From CAWDNM01 sp964521195 (GTDB lineage: Bacteria > Actinomycetota > Coriobacteriia > Anaerosomatales > JAAXUF01): 64,000 bases of DNA. Location of the stretch: the NCBI GenBank assembly GCA_964521195.1, contig CAZFRE010000003.1, forward strand, positions 124,001-188,000. The letters run 5' to 3'. This document shows, in pieces, positions 1 to 9,305 of this stretch (position 1 is the stretch's first letter; every line of letters begins with the position of its first letter). Position numbers and translations under genes: made by a program. Under the pieces are notes generated by a model. It was not told where the DNA came from and did not search any database. It worked only from the letters and a program-made list of their open reading frames with translations.

Positions 1-1
1 C

Positions 2-973
2 CCCTTGTGGATCCGGCTTCTGCGTGTCCGCAACATCGGCCAGCAGGTGCGAGCCGACGGGCCGCAAGGGCACCTCGTGAAGCAGGGCACGCCGACAATG
101 GGTGGCGTGTTGATCCTTCTGGTGGTGACGGCGACGTTCCTGCTCATGGGGACGCCGACCCGCCGCAGTATCCTCGCACTCCTCGCGATGCTCGCGTGTG
201 GGGTTCTGGGGTTCATAGACGACTGGTCGAAGGTGAGCCACGAACGTTCGCTCGGCCTGCGACCGCTCGCGAAGCTGTTCTGGCAAGGAACCGTGTCAGT
301 GCTGTTCGGGCTCTTCGTGGTCAACTGGGCACACCTCCCCACGTGGGTCGGCATTCCTCTCACCACATACCGGCTCGAGCTTGGACGACTGCATTCGGTG
401 TTCATGGTCGGCGGGAGCGAGGTGGTCGTTCCTTGGGTCTACCTCGCCTTCGTCGTGATCATGATCGTCGCCATGAGCAACGCGGTGAACCTGACCGACG
501 GTCTCGACGGGCTTGCGGCGGGTACCGTGGGTATTGTCACGCTCGTGTTCGCCGCGATCGCGTTCCGCCAGAACTCCCTTGAGAGTGCCCTGTTGGCGGC
601 AAGTGTCGCAGGAGCCTGTGTGGGCTTCCTCTGGTACAACAGCTACCCCGCCGACATCTTCATGGGGGACACCGGGTCGCTTGGACTCGGTGCTGCGATC
701 GCCGCTCTCGCAGTCATCACGAAGACGGAGCTGCTGCTCCTCATCATCGGCGGCATCTATGTCGCTGAGACGCTCTCCGTGGTGCTGCAGGTCGCCTCGT
801 TCAAGCTCACGGGCAAGCGCATCTTCCGCATGGCGCCACTCCACCACCACTTCGAGATGAAGGGGTGGTCCGAGACGAAGGTGATGGTGCGCTTCTGGAT
901 CATCACCGGAATCCTTGCGGGCGCGGGCTTCGCGATGTACTTCATCGGTACTGTGGTGGCGAAGGCCAAGTGA
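2..973 (+). CDS. mraY: phospho-N-acetylmuramoyl-pentapeptide transferase, 5' partial
   Basis: Membrane enzyme that moves phospho-MurNAc-pentapeptide from UDP onto undecaprenyl phosphate, giving lipid I. The frame is open to the left edge, and the visible part begins just before the conserved GQQVRADGPQ and GTPTMGG stretch, so roughly the first 30-40 residues lie outside the window. The family aspartates are present in DDWSK and in NLTDGLDGLAAG, together with the MAPLHHHFE loop and about nine hydrophobic segments. The stop overlaps the GTG of murD (GTGA), so the two are translationally linked. A TTG at position 5 could be taken for a start but would remove the first membrane helix. Confidence 0.96.
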   Translation, partial: PLWIRLLRVRNIGQQVRADGPQGHLVKQGTPTMGGVLILLVVTATFLLMGTPTRRSILALLAMLACGVLGFIDDWSKVSHERSLGLRPLAKLFWQGTVSVLFGLFVVNWAHLPTWVGIPLTTYRLELGRLHSVFMVGGSEVVVPWVYLAFVVIMIVAMSNAVNLTDGLDGLAAGTVGIVTLVFAAIAFRQNSLESALLAASVAGACVGFLWYNSYPADIFMGDTGSLGLGAAIAALAVITKTELLLLIIGGIYVAETLSVVLQVASFKLTGKRIFRMAPLHHHFEMKGWSETKVMVRFWIITGILAGAGFAMYFIGTVVAKAK

Positions 974-2352
974 CGCCGCTCGGCGACATTCTCGTGGTCG
1001 GCCTCGGTGTGTCCGGCGTGGAGTCGGCGCGCTACGTCGCGCGCCTGGTCTCAACGGGAGCGGCACGGTCGGTGACCGCGGTCGACTCGGGACGGTCCGC
1101 CGTGCTCGAGCAGCGCGCCGAAGCCCTCAGGGCGCTCGGGGTCGCGGTCGCGCTGGGTGCCGACGAGATCACCGGCCGATACGACCTCGCGATCGTCAGC
1201 CCCGGCATCCCACCCAAGGCCCCCGTGTTCGTCGCTGCCGCGCGCGCAAGCGAGCGCGTCGTCTCCGAGGTCGAGTTCGCGTACTCGCGCTCCGGCCACA
1301 GCTGGGTGGCGGTGACCGGCACCAACGGGAAGACGACCACGACATCGCTTATCGCGCATCTGCTCAACACGGCCGGAGTGCCGGCGAGAGCGGTGGGCAA
1401 CATCGGTCCGGTCGCGGTGGCGGCCGTGGACGAGGCCGACGATGGCGTGGTGATGGTGGCCGAGGTGTCTTCGTTCCAGCTGGCCAACATCGAGACCTTC
1501 CATCCCCAGGTCGCCGTGCTCCTGAACGTGACGCCCGATCACATGAACTGGCACGGAAGCCTGCCGGAGTATGCGGCGGCGAAGGCGCGGGTCTTCGAGA
1601 ACATGGGGCAGTCCGATCTGGCCATCATCGACATCGACGATGCCGGCTCCGCGCCGTACGCGCAGCACCTCGCCGAGCAGGACATACCTGTGTGCAGAAT
1701 CAGTCGGGACAGCGCGACAGCGGGCGGTGCATCGCTTGTCGGCGATGTCTTGACGTTGCACACGAGAGGCGGCGCCATCAGCCTGGTCTCGGAGGACGAG
1801 CTGCGGATAAGAGGGGCGCACAACGTCAGCAACGCGCTGGCCGCCGCTGCCGCGGCTCACGCGCTCGGCGTCTCGGTGCACGACATCCAGCAGGGACTCG
1901 CTACGTTCGAGCCCATCGAGCACCGTCTTGAGCCCGTGGCCGAGATCGCGGGAGTGGAGTGGGTCAACGACAGCAAAGCCACCAATCCTGACGCGGTCCT
2001 CAAGGCGCTCACCGCGTTCGGAGAACGCCCTCTCGTCGTGATGCTCGGCGGACAGAACAAGGGCAACGACATGCGCCCGTTGGCGATGGCGGTGGCACGG
2101 CGGGCCAAGTCCGTCGTCGTCTTCGGGGAGGCGGGGGCCGAGATCGGCGCGGCGTTCACGGGACTCGAGATCTCCGTGACGGCGGCATCGGGATTGGCCG
2201 AAGCCGTCTCGCGTGCGCGTGAGCTTGCCGAACCGGGTGACTCGGTGGTGCTCTCACCGGCCTGCGCGTCGTTCGACGAGTTCACCTCCTACGAGCACCG
2301 TGGCCGCGTCTTCAAGTCGCTGGTCGCCGAGCTGTCGGGCGGTGACGACTGA
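970..2352 (+). CDS. murD: UDP-N-acetylmuramoylalanine--D-glutamate ligase
   Basis: Cytosolic Mur ligase adding D-Glu to UDP-MurNAc-L-Ala. The 460-residue length is normal. An N-terminal Rossmann-like motif (VVGLGVSG) is followed by the ATP loop GTNGKTTT near residue 117, a Mur ligase central domain (NVTPDHMNWHG) and the C-terminal NDSKATNPDA motif. I start at GTG 970, which overlaps the mraY stop as GTGA and puts the Rossmann motif at the very N-terminus. The ATG at 865 lies inside mraY and would add an unrelated tail. The stop overlaps the ftsW ATG (TGATG). Confidence 0.97.
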   Translation: MTPLGDILVVGLGVSGVESARYVARLVSTGAARSVTAVDSGRSAVLEQRAEALRALGVAVALGADEITGRYDLAIVSPGIPPKAPVFVAAARASERVVSEVEFAYSRSGHSWVAVTGTNGKTTTTSLIAHLLNTAGVPARAVGNIGPVAVAAVDEADDGVVMVAEVSSFQLANIETFHPQVAVLLNVTPDHMNWHGSLPEYAAAKARVFENMGQSDLAIIDIDDAGSAPYAQHLAEQDIPVCRISRDSATAGGASLVGDVLTLHTRGGAISLVSEDELRIRGAHNVSNALAAAAAAHALGVSVHDIQQGLATFEPIEHRLEPVAEIAGVEWVNDSKATNPDAVLKALTAFGERPLVVMLGGQNKGNDMRPLAMAVARRAKSVVVFGEAGAEIGAAFTGLEISVTAASGLAEAVSRARELAEPGDSVVLSPACASFDEFTSYEHRGRVFKSLVAELSGGDD

Positions 2353-3590
2353 TGGCTCGCCGAGAATACGCGGGCGGTCCCGTGCCGCGGTATCTCCTGC
2401 TGGGTTCCGTGGTGTTCCTGACGGCATTCGGGCTCACGATGGTCTACTCGGCGTCGTCGATCTCGGCACTCGTGAAGGAAGGCAGCGCGACGCACTATCT
2501 GCTTCGCCAGATCGTCTTCGTCGTGCTGGGCACTATGCTCGCCACCATCGCTGCCCGGATCGACTACCGCCGATTCATGGGCAACCTCGGTACGCAGGCG
2601 TGGTGGGTCGCCATCGCACTCTTGGTGGTCACCTACGCGCTCGGTGTCGTCCGCGGCGGCGCTCGGCGCTGGATACCGCTCGGCTTCGTGAACCTGCAGC
2701 CGTCCGAGTTCGCCAAGATCGCATGCGTTCTGGTCGCCGCCGCATTGGCCATCGAGTGGCAGCGGGGAAGGATCGACTCGCGAACGCTCATGGTCCGCGT
2801 CGGTATCTACGTGGGCGTGCCTGCCGTTCTCATCGTGTTCCAGCCCGACTTGGGAACCGCAGTGCTGCTCGCTGTCGGCGTGGCCATAGTCATGTGGTTG
2901 GCCGGCATCGAGCTGCGCTGGGTCGTGGTGGCGCTCGGTGGCCTCGCGGTGTTCGGCGGCTTGGCGATCATGAAAGAGAGCTACCGGCTCGGGCGCGTCA
3001 CGGCGGCGCTGAATCCATGGCTGGACCCGTCGGGGAAGGGCTATCAATCGATCCAGGCGATGTTGGCGTTCGGTACGGGCGGGATAAACGGGGTAGGGTT
3101 GGGGCTCTCTCGGCAGAAGTTCTTCTACCTTCCCGAGGCGCACAACGACTTCATCTTCGCGATCATCGGCGAAGAGGTCGGACTCGTCGGCACGCTCGCC
3201 ATCGTCATCGCGTTCGCGGTGATGCTGTATGCGGGCGTTCGGATCGCCATGAGCGCCCGCGACCCGTATGGCAAGCTCGTGGCGGGTGCGCTGACCGGGA
3301 TGCTGGCGTTCCAGGCGGCGCTCAACATGGCGGCCGTGACCGGCGTCTTCCCCGTGACAGGCAAGCCGCTCCCATTCGTGAGCTATGGCGGTTCGTCGAT
3401 GTTCGTGACGATGATCTCGCTCGGACTGATACTCTCGGTGTCCAGGTATGGGGCGTGCGCGCCGGCTGCGGTTCGGACGCCTCGACGGAATGAGGAGCAC
3501 GCGCGTGCGAGTGTGGATGAGCGGCGGAGGGACGGCAGGACACGTGTACCCCGCCCTGGCGGTGGCAGGTCTTCTCGCCGCGGAGCATGA
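2352..3590 (+). CDS. ftsW: cell division protein FtsW (SEDS glycosyltransferase)
   Basis: Polytopic lipid II polymerase of the divisome, paired with a class B PBP. SEDS hallmarks are present: MVYSASS near the N-terminus, LNPWLDP, GLGLSRQKFFYLPEAHNDFIF, and GKPLPFVSYGGSSM before the last helix. About ten membrane segments end at SVSRYG (about residue 368). The remaining ~45 residues are Arg-rich, low in family character, and run 86 bp into murG. Reading one base differently at the G run 3450-3453 would end the protein at TGA 3491-3493, directly on the murG ATG. The tail may therefore be a frame artefact (see findings). The function of the body is secure. Confidence 0.93.
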   Translation: MARREYAGGPVPRYLLLGSVVFLTAFGLTMVYSASSISALVKEGSATHYLLRQIVFVVLGTMLATIAARIDYRRFMGNLGTQAWWVAIALLVVTYALGVVRGGARRWIPLGFVNLQPSEFAKIACVLVAAALAIEWQRGRIDSRTLMVRVGIYVGVPAVLIVFQPDLGTAVLLAVGVAIVMWLAGIELRWVVVALGGLAVFGGLAIMKESYRLGRVTAALNPWLDPSGKGYQSIQAMLAFGTGGINGVGLGLSRQKFFYLPEAHNDFIFAIIGEEVGLVGTLAIVIAFAVMLYAGVRIAMSARDPYGKLVAGALTGMLAFQAALNMAAVTGVFPVTGKPLPFVSYGGSSMFVTMISLGLILSVSRYGACAPAAVRTPRRNEEHARASVDERRRDGRTRVPRPGGGRSSRRGA

Positions 3591-4650
3591 CGAGGTCACC
3601 TTCGTTGGCACTCCCGACGGGCTGGAGTCGCACCTTGTCTCCGAGGCCGGAGTCACCTTCCAAGGGTTGCGCGCGAGCGGATTCGATCGGGCCCGGCCTT
3701 GGACGCTGATCACGTCCTCTGCACGTATCGCGGTATCGACCGTAACGGCCTGGACGTGGCTCGGTCGCGCGAGGCCCGATGTCGTCATCGGATTCGGTGG
3801 CTACGTCTCCATCCCGGTGGGTGTCGCGGCGGCGCTGCGACGGGTGCCACTCGTGCTCCATGAGCAGAACTCGGTCCCCGGGTTGGCGAACAGGGTCCTC
3901 TCGCGGTGGGCGACGGCGGTGGGCGCCACCTACGGTGAGTCCGCGCCCCTGCTCGCACATCCTGAGAGGGTTGACGTCACCGGCAACCCCGTCCGGCCCT
4001 CGATCCTCGCGGCCGATCGGCAGCACGGCCGAGACGCGCTCTCGATCCCCCCAGATGCCACCGTGCTGCTCGTGTTCGGCGGCAGTCGCGGGGCGCGTCA
4101 CCTGAACTCGGCGATCGTCGCGCTTCGCGAGCGGCTGCTCGCGCTCCCAGGGGCGCACATCGTCCACATCGCAGGCAAGCTCGAGATCGATACGGTTCGC
4201 GCTGCGCTGGAGGCCGCCGGGGGCGACGGAGGCGGGCGCTGGCATCTGCTGGACTACGTAGATGACATGGGTTCTGTGTTGGCGGCTTCCGACCTCGTGG
4301 TGGCGCGTGCGGGAGCGACGTCGATCGCCGAGATGACCGCGCTCGGTCTGCCGGCGGTGCTCGTGCCGTACCCGTACGCGACCGACGACCATCAGACCAA
4401 GAACGCCGCCACCATGGTCGCGTACGGCGCTGCCGAACTCGTGGCCGATGCAGATGTCGACGGGGAACGCTTCGGTGACATCATCGTCGGGCTTCTCGGC
4501 GACGCGGGTCGGCGTGCTACCATGTCCGACGCGTCGCGCACGCTGGGTAGGCCCGATGCTGCCGCCCAACTCGTGTTCATGGCCCGCAGTGCGGCCGGTG
4601 CCGACGCGAATCCGCAGCCGGATGCAACCACGGAGGACTCCGTTGTCTGA
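3505..4650 (+). CDS. murG: UDP-GlcNAc--lipid I GlcNAc transferase
   Basis: Peripheral membrane GT28 enzyme that turns lipid I into lipid II. The N-terminal GGGTAGHVYPALA loop and the C-terminal UDP-GlcNAc site (RAGATSIAEMTALGLP, then VPYPYATDDHQ) are intact. From this start it has 381 residues. I chose GTG 3505 because GAGGAG at 3492-3497 sits 7 nt upstream and the protein then begins MRVWMSGGG, as is typical. ATG 3490 (MRSTRVRVW) is the alternative, and would make an ATGA overlap if ftsW really ends at 3493. It is followed immediately by murC, whose Shine-Dalgarno lies inside murG. Confidence 0.96.
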   Translation: MRVWMSGGGTAGHVYPALAVAGLLAAEHDEVTFVGTPDGLESHLVSEAGVTFQGLRASGFDRARPWTLITSSARIAVSTVTAWTWLGRARPDVVIGFGGYVSIPVGVAAALRRVPLVLHEQNSVPGLANRVLSRWATAVGATYGESAPLLAHPERVDVTGNPVRPSILAADRQHGRDALSIPPDATVLLVFGGSRGARHLNSAIVALRERLLALPGAHIVHIAGKLEIDTVRAALEAAGGDGGGRWHLLDYVDDMGSVLAASDLVVARAGATSIAEMTALGLPAVLVPYPYATDDHQTKNAATMVAYGAAELVADADVDGERFGDIIVGLLGDAGRRATMSDASRTLGRPDAAAQLVFMARSAAGADANPQPDATTEDSVV

Positions 4651-6043
4651 GCAGGTGTACGCGCACTTCATCGGCGCAGGTGGGGCGGGCATGAGCGGGA
4701 TCGCGCTCGTGCTCGCGCAACGCGGCGTCAGAGTCACCGGAAGCGATCTCAAGGCGTCGCGGTACTCGCGAGCTCTCGAGGCTGCCGGCGTGCCCGTAGC
4801 CATCGGCCATGCCGCCGAGAACCTCGGCGATCCCGAAGTCGTCGTGGTCTCCTCGGCGATCCCGGAGACGAATCCTGAGCTGGCCGAGGCCCGCCGCAGG
4901 GGAATCCCGGTCTGGCAGCGGGCCCGGATGCTCGCACACCTCGCCGGCGAGCGTGATACGGTCGCCGTGGCGGGGACGCACGGGAAGACCTCGACGAGCT
5001 CGATGATAGCCACGATGCTGTCGCGCATAGGGCTCTCGCCGTCGTTCCTGATCGGCGGAGAGGTCGACGGATTCGACACCAACGCGGTCAACGGCTCCGG
5101 CGCGCACTACGTGGTGGAGGCCGACGAGAGTGACGGCTCCTTCATCCACCTCACTCCGACGATCGCGGTGATAACCAACGTCGAGGCGGACCACCTCGAC
5201 CACTACGGAACGCTCGAGGCGGTCGAGGCGACGTTCTGTGAGTTCATGCAGCGCGTCGCCGCTGACGGAACCCTCGTGCTCTGCGGCGATGACACGCGCC
5301 TGTTGGAGCTTGCGGAATCGTCGAGCAGACGCAGGGTGACGTACGGATTCGCCGAGGGGTGCGATGCCCGCTGTCGCATCGTCGAACAGTCGGGGGTCGC
5401 GACCCGTTTCGCGGTCGAGTTTCCCGACGGCGTGACGGTGGAGTCTCTCACGCGCATCCCGGGCAGGCACATGGTCAGCAACGCCACTGCGTCGTTGGCC
5501 ACCGCATGGGCGCTCGGCATCGACGTGGAGCAGGCGGCCCAAGCACTCGCGGAGTTCACCGGCGTCCGCCGCCGCTTCGACCTCATCGGCGAGGCCGGGG
5601 GCGTCACGGTGGTCGACGACTACGCACACCATCCCACCGAGGTCCGCGCCACGCTCACCGCAGCGCGCGAGCTCGGTTTCGAGCGGGTGATCGTGCTCTT
5701 CCAGCCGCACCGCTACTCGCGTACGAGCGCCCTCGCCGAGGAGTTCGCCGAGGCGTTCGGTCCCGCCGACAGGTCCGTGCTGATGGACGTCTACAGCGCA
5801 GGCGAGCCTCCGATCCCCGGAGTCTCCGGCAAGACCCTACTCGACACGCTGCTTCGCAAGCACCCTCGTTCGCAGACGACGTACCTGCCGCATCGAGCTG
5901 ACGTCGTGCCGTACCTCACCTCCCGCGTGCGCGCGGGCGATCTCGTCTTGACGATGGGGGCAGGTGACGTCACGGCCGTAGGCCCGGAGCTCGTCACCGC
6001 GCTTCGCGCAACCGCCGACAAGGATGTCGCAGCGTGCCGGTAG
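4643..6043 (+). CDS. murC: UDP-N-acetylmuramate--L-alanine ligase
   Basis: First Mur ligase, joining L-Ala to UDP-MurNAc in the cytosol. The 466 residues show the N-terminal GAGGAGMSG nucleotide loop, the ATP site GTHGKTSTSS near residue 111, VEADESDGSF, and the C-terminal DDYAHHPTEV motif with FQPHRYSR. The start is a TTG at 4643, chosen because GGAGGA (4632-4637) is 5 nt upstream and the protein begins MSEQVYAHFIGAGG. The frame is open further upstream but only inside murG. The murG stop overlaps by 8 bp. Confidence 0.96.
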   Translation: MSEQVYAHFIGAGGAGMSGIALVLAQRGVRVTGSDLKASRYSRALEAAGVPVAIGHAAENLGDPEVVVVSSAIPETNPELAEARRRGIPVWQRARMLAHLAGERDTVAVAGTHGKTSTSSMIATMLSRIGLSPSFLIGGEVDGFDTNAVNGSGAHYVVEADESDGSFIHLTPTIAVITNVEADHLDHYGTLEAVEATFCEFMQRVAADGTLVLCGDDTRLLELAESSSRRRVTYGFAEGCDARCRIVEQSGVATRFAVEFPDGVTVESLTRIPGRHMVSNATASLATAWALGIDVEQAAQALAEFTGVRRRFDLIGEAGGVTVVDDYAHHPTEVRATLTAARELGFERVIVLFQPHRYSRTSALAEEFAEAFGPADRSVLMDVYSAGEPPIPGVSGKTLLDTLLRKHPRSQTTYLPHRADVVPYLTSRVRAGDLVLTMGAGDVTAVGPELVTALRATADKDVAACR

Positions 6044-6951
6044 CGGAGGCATACGACCGGCTTTGCGGCGCGCTCAGCGGTCCGGTGCGGCGCGCCGAGC
6101 CGATGACGCGCCACACCACGTATCGCATCGGCGGCCCCGCGGCCCTGTTCGTCGAGTGCGCCACGGTCGCCGATCTGGCAGCTGCGACCACGGTGCTTGC
6201 AGAAGAGGGCGTGGACTGGCGGATCCTCGGCAAGGGGAGCAACGTCCTCGTGTCTGACGACGGCTATCAGGGTGCGGTGCTCACGCTCGGCCGGGAGTTC
6301 AAGCGACACGTCCTCGAGGACGACCACCTGCGCACCGGCGCAGGCGTCATCTTGGCAGCCATCGTTCGCGACGCGTTCTCGGAGGGGAGGAGCGGGCTCG
6401 AGTTCGCAGTGGGTATTCCGGGCACCGTCGGCGGGGCGCTTGCGATGAACGCGGGCAGCCGAGACGAGTGGATCGGGGCGATCGTGGAGTCGGTGACCCT
6501 CTTCGTGCCGGGCGAGGGCCTGGTGGGCGTTCGGGGGCCGGAGATCGCGTGGGGCTACCGAACGAGCGGGCTGCAGGCGCGCGGGATCATCGTCGAAGCG
6601 GTGCTCGGCCTGACCGAGGGCGACGGCGATCAGATCCGCCGATCGATGGAGGCCAGCCTGCGTCGGCGCAAGCGAACCCAGCCACTCTCGATGCCGAGCG
6701 CCGGAAGCGTGTTCGTCAATCCGCCGGGGGATTCGGCAGGTCGGCTCATCGAGACCTGCGGGCTCAAGGGAACGAAGGTCGGCGGGGCGCAGGTCTCCGA
6801 TGTCCACGCCAACTTCATAGTCAACGCCGGCGGCGCTACTGCGGCCGACGTCATAGGGCTTGTCCGGCACATTCGCGACACGGTGGAGGAGGCGCATGGC
6901 ATCGAACTCAAGCCGGAGGTCCGGTTCCTCGGCACGTTCGACGGGTCGTAA
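6034..6951 (+). CDS. murB: UDP-N-acetylenolpyruvoylglucosamine reductase
   Basis: FAD enzyme reducing UDP-GlcNAc-enolpyruvate to UDP-MurNAc. The 305 residues carry the FAD-binding type 4 motifs TTYRIGGPA and GKGSNVLVSDDG, then GIPGTVGGALAMNAG, the proton-donor serine in SAGSVFVNP, and a C-terminal substrate domain (GGAQVSDVHANFI). GTG 6034 overlaps the murC stop by 10 bp, with AAGGA just upstream. The murC-murB-ftsQ order matches other actinobacterial and clostridial dcw clusters. Confidence 0.96.
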   Translation: MPVAEAYDRLCGALSGPVRRAEPMTRHTTYRIGGPAALFVECATVADLAAATTVLAEEGVDWRILGKGSNVLVSDDGYQGAVLTLGREFKRHVLEDDHLRTGAGVILAAIVRDAFSEGRSGLEFAVGIPGTVGGALAMNAGSRDEWIGAIVESVTLFVPGEGLVGVRGPEIAWGYRTSGLQARGIIVEAVLGLTEGDGDQIRRSMEASLRRRKRTQPLSMPSAGSVFVNPPGDSAGRLIETCGLKGTKVGGAQVSDVHANFIVNAGGATAADVIGLVRHIRDTVEEAHGIELKPEVRFLGTFDGS

Positions 6952-7858
6952 GCGCGTCGTCATCGGTGCCACGGAGACCGTGCGAGTCCGGTACAAGAAG
7001 AACGAACCTCACGTCGAATCCGAACGCAAGCGCCACTCCGGAGCTCGGGAGCGCAGTGCTGAGAAGTCCCCGAAGGGGCCGGGTGCGCGCCTGGCCAACG
7101 TGAAACGAGACGAGCGCGAACAGCGCCGGCGGGCGCTGGCACGCCGGCGGGCGCTGGCCTACTTCGGGATCGCGATCGTGACGGTGTGCGTCGTGTGGGG
7201 AGCCGTCGCGCTGTGGAACGCGCCGCTGTTCTCGGTCGACGACGTGACGGTGACCGGAAACCGGCGGCTCACCCGCGCGCAGGTGTTGCAGCGCGCGCAG
7301 GTGCCCGAGAATGCGACGCTGCTGCGCCTGCCCAAAGCCCGGATAGAGAAGCGGCTCGAGGAAGACCCGTGGATCGCCGAGGCGACGGTCGACCGTGACT
7401 TCCCCCACAGGCTCGCGATCACACTCACCGAGCGCACGCCGGTCGCGGTCGTCGACGCGGGCGGGACGAGCATCTGGGTGGTCGATGGCTCGGGCATGTG
7501 GCTCGCGAAGCACTCCTCGGCCGACTCCGAGACGCTGGTGGTCGTCCGTGATGTCGAGAACCTGGTGCCGAAGGTGGGCACCGTGTCCGACTCGCCGGAG
7601 TTGCGCAACGCCCTCGCGATCCTCGTGGGGCTCAGCCCGGAGTTGCGGGACCAGGTGCGCACGGTGTCTGCACCGAGCATTGACCGCACGGCCCTGATAC
7701 TGCCCCATGGGGTCCAGGTGTTCTTCGGCAGCGCGGAGGACGTCGCGAAGAAGGATGCGGTGACCCGGGCGATTCTCGACAAGAACGAGAACGTCGTCTC
7801 GGTGAACGTCCGGGTCGTGAACCGCCCCACGTGGCGCGGACTCGATTCCGGCGACTAG
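6896..7858 (+). CDS. ftsQ: cell division protein FtsQ/DivIB
   Basis: Bitopic divisome scaffold. A long basic cytosolic tail (about residues 1-87, rich in Arg, Lys and Glu) precedes one membrane helix (about 88-108). A POTRA domain follows (LFSVDDVTVTGNRRLTRAQV), then the FtsQ beta domain with DPWIAEATVDRDFP and LTERTPVAV. ATG 6896 is preceded by GGAGGAGG, but the spacing is tight and it overlaps murB by 56 bp. GTG 6980 is a shorter alternative. The N-terminal boundary is uncertain, the identity is not. Confidence 0.92.
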   Translation: MASNSSRRSGSSARSTGRKRVVIGATETVRVRYKKNEPHVESERKRHSGARERSAEKSPKGPGARLANVKRDEREQRRRALARRRALAYFGIAIVTVCVVWGAVALWNAPLFSVDDVTVTGNRRLTRAQVLQRAQVPENATLLRLPKARIEKRLEEDPWIAEATVDRDFPHRLAITLTERTPVAVVDAGGTSIWVVDGSGMWLAKHSSADSETLVVVRDVENLVPKVGTVSDSPELRNALAILVGLSPELRDQVRTVSAPSIDRTALILPHGVQVFFGSAEDVAKKDAVTRAILDKNENVVSVNVRVVNRPTWRGLDSGD

Positions 7859-8033
7859 CTGCGGGAACTCCCGCCGCACCGGGGGAGTGGCCACACCCTC
7901 CGCTCGAATCTCGTTTACCCTCTTGCACTTTGGGTAAGGTTTATGCGAAGATTGAGCGTTCCACCCGTACAGTAACGGTCAACCTGAGGTTTAGAGTCGT
8001 AGCTCTGACCGGTCTCCAAGGGGAGGGCGAGCA
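7859..8033 (+). promoter_or_regulatory. ftsQ-ftsZ intergenic region, likely ftsZ promoter/leader
   Basis: This is the only sizeable gap in the dcw cluster and is AT-richer than its flanks around 7910-7995. It contains a perfect short inverted repeat AACCTGAGGTT at 7981-7991 and ends with the strong AGGGGAGGG ribosome-binding site of ftsZ. TTGCAC at 7923-7928 could be a -35 box, but I see no well-spaced -10. That an ftsZ promoter lies here is inferred from the gap and from usual ftsZ regulation. The repeat's role is unknown. Confidence 0.35.
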
Positions 8034-9122
8034 ATGCTCGAGACGGGCGCAAACTACCTAGCTGTCATCAAGGTCGTCGGCATCGGCGGAGGCGGAACCA
8101 ACGCGATCAACCGCATGGTCGAGGCCGGCGTCAAGGGCGTCGAGTTCATCGCGGTCAATACCGACGCGCAGGCACTGCTGATGTCAGACGCCGACTACAA
8201 GGTCCACATCGGGGTCAACCTGACCAAGGGGCTGGGCGCCGGAGCCGATCCGGACGTGGGCTTCCAGGCCGCCGAGGAGAACCGTGCGGAGATCAAGGAG
8301 GCGCTGCAAGGCGCCGACATGGTGTTCGTGACGGCGGGCGAGGGCGGCGGAACCGGCACAGGTGCGGCGCCGGTCATCGCTCAGATCGCCAAGGAGGAGA
8401 TCGGGGCGCTCACGGTCGGTGTGGTCACGCGACCGTTCGCGTTCGAGGGCCGCAAACGCGCCCTCCAGGCCGATGAGGGCATCAAGCGCCTCGGTGACGT
8501 GGTGGACACGCTCATCATCATCCCGAACGACCGACTGCTTCAGGTCGCCGAGAAGAAGACGTCGATCCTGGACGCGTTCCGCATCGCCGACGACATCTTG
8601 CGCCAGGGTACGCAGGGCATCACGGACCTGATCACGGTGCCCGGGCTGATCAACCTGGACTTCGCCGATGTGCGCACGATCATGGCGGATGCCGGGTCTG
8701 CGTTGATGGGGATCGGAGTGGCGGCGGGCGACAACCGTGCACACGACGCCGCGTCGGCCGCGATCTCAAGCCCCCTGTTGGAGTCTTCGATCCAAGGTGC
8801 TCAGGGTGTGCTGCTGTCCATCTGCGGCGGTAGCGACCTGGGTCTCTTCGAGGTGAACGAGGCCGCCGAGGTCGTAGCGGCCGCTGCGGCGCCCGACGCC
8901 AACATCATCTTCGGTGCCGTCATCGACGACTCGATGATGGACCAGATACGCGTGACCGTGATCGCCACCGGCTTCAACGGACGTAAGCGCCAGGAGACCA
9001 TGCAGTTCGCCGCCGTCGGCGGCGACGATGATGCGGGCACGCCGCTCGGCGTCCCGTCGTTCGAGCCGATTCCCGAGGAAGACCTCGATATCCCGGCGTT
9101 TCTCAAGAAGCGCTCCTTCTAG
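8034..9122 (+). CDS. ftsZ: cell division protein FtsZ
   Basis: Tubulin-like GTPase forming the Z ring. The 362 residues contain [16 protein letters not shown] near the start, the tubulin signature [10 protein letters not shown] near residue 103, the synergy-loop region with [11 protein letters not shown], and the conserved C-terminal peptide [11 protein letters not shown], which binds membrane tethers. SepF, encoded 7 kb downstream, is the likely tether because no ftsA is visible. ATG 8034 follows AGGGGAGGG. The gene ends just before two strong hairpins. Confidence 0.98.
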   Translation: MLETGANYLAVIKVVGIGGGGTNAINRMVEAGVKGVEFIAVNTDAQALLMSDADYKVHIGVNLTKGLGAGADPDVGFQAAEENRAEIKEALQGADMVFVTAGEGGGTGTGAAPVIAQIAKEEIGALTVGVVTRPFAFEGRKRALQADEGIKRLGDVVDTLIIIPNDRLLQVAEKKTSILDAFRIADDILRQGTQGITDLITVPGLINLDFADVRTIMADAGSALMGIGVAAGDNRAHDAASAAISSPLLESSIQGAQGVLLSICGGSDLGLFEVNEAAEVVAAAAAPDANIIFGAVIDDSMMDQIRVTVIATGFNGRKRQETMQFAAVGGDDDAGTPLGVPSFEPIPEEDLDIPAFLKKRSF

Positions 9123-9171
9123 CGGGACATAGCGTGAACTCAGAGCTGGCTCGTGCCCAGCTCGACGGTTT

Positions 9172-9223
9172 GGCCCCTGTGGCGACGACGGCGGGACCTC
9201 GTCGCCACAGGGGCCTCTCTCTT
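9172..9223 (+). terminator. rho-independent terminator after ftsZ
   Basis: A perfect 17-bp stem (9172-9188 pairing with 9199-9215) encloses a 10-nt loop and is followed by TCTCTCTT. It lies 50 bp past the ftsZ stop and should end the dcw transcript. Confidence 0.85.
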
Positions 9224-9249
9224 CCCCCGGTCTCATCCGGCATCGACGC

Positions 9250-9289
9250 AACAGTGCCCCCGTCGCCTCACGGCGGCGGGGGCACTGTT
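9250..9289. terminator. second hairpin between convergent genes
   Basis: An 18-bp stem with one wobble pair (AACAGTGCCCCC... against ...GGGGGCACTGTT) lies 16 bp past the end of the minus-strand gene and 35 bp after the ftsZ terminator. No clear T-run follows on either strand. Its position suggests it ends the convergent minus-strand transcript or acts in both directions. Confidence 0.65.
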
Positions 9290-9305
9290 GTAAGCCGGTG
9301 GTCGA

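Noticed and set aside
5..973. TTG at position 5 as the true mraY start.
   Set aside because: It would delete the first membrane helix. The frame is open to the window edge, so the gene is simply truncated.
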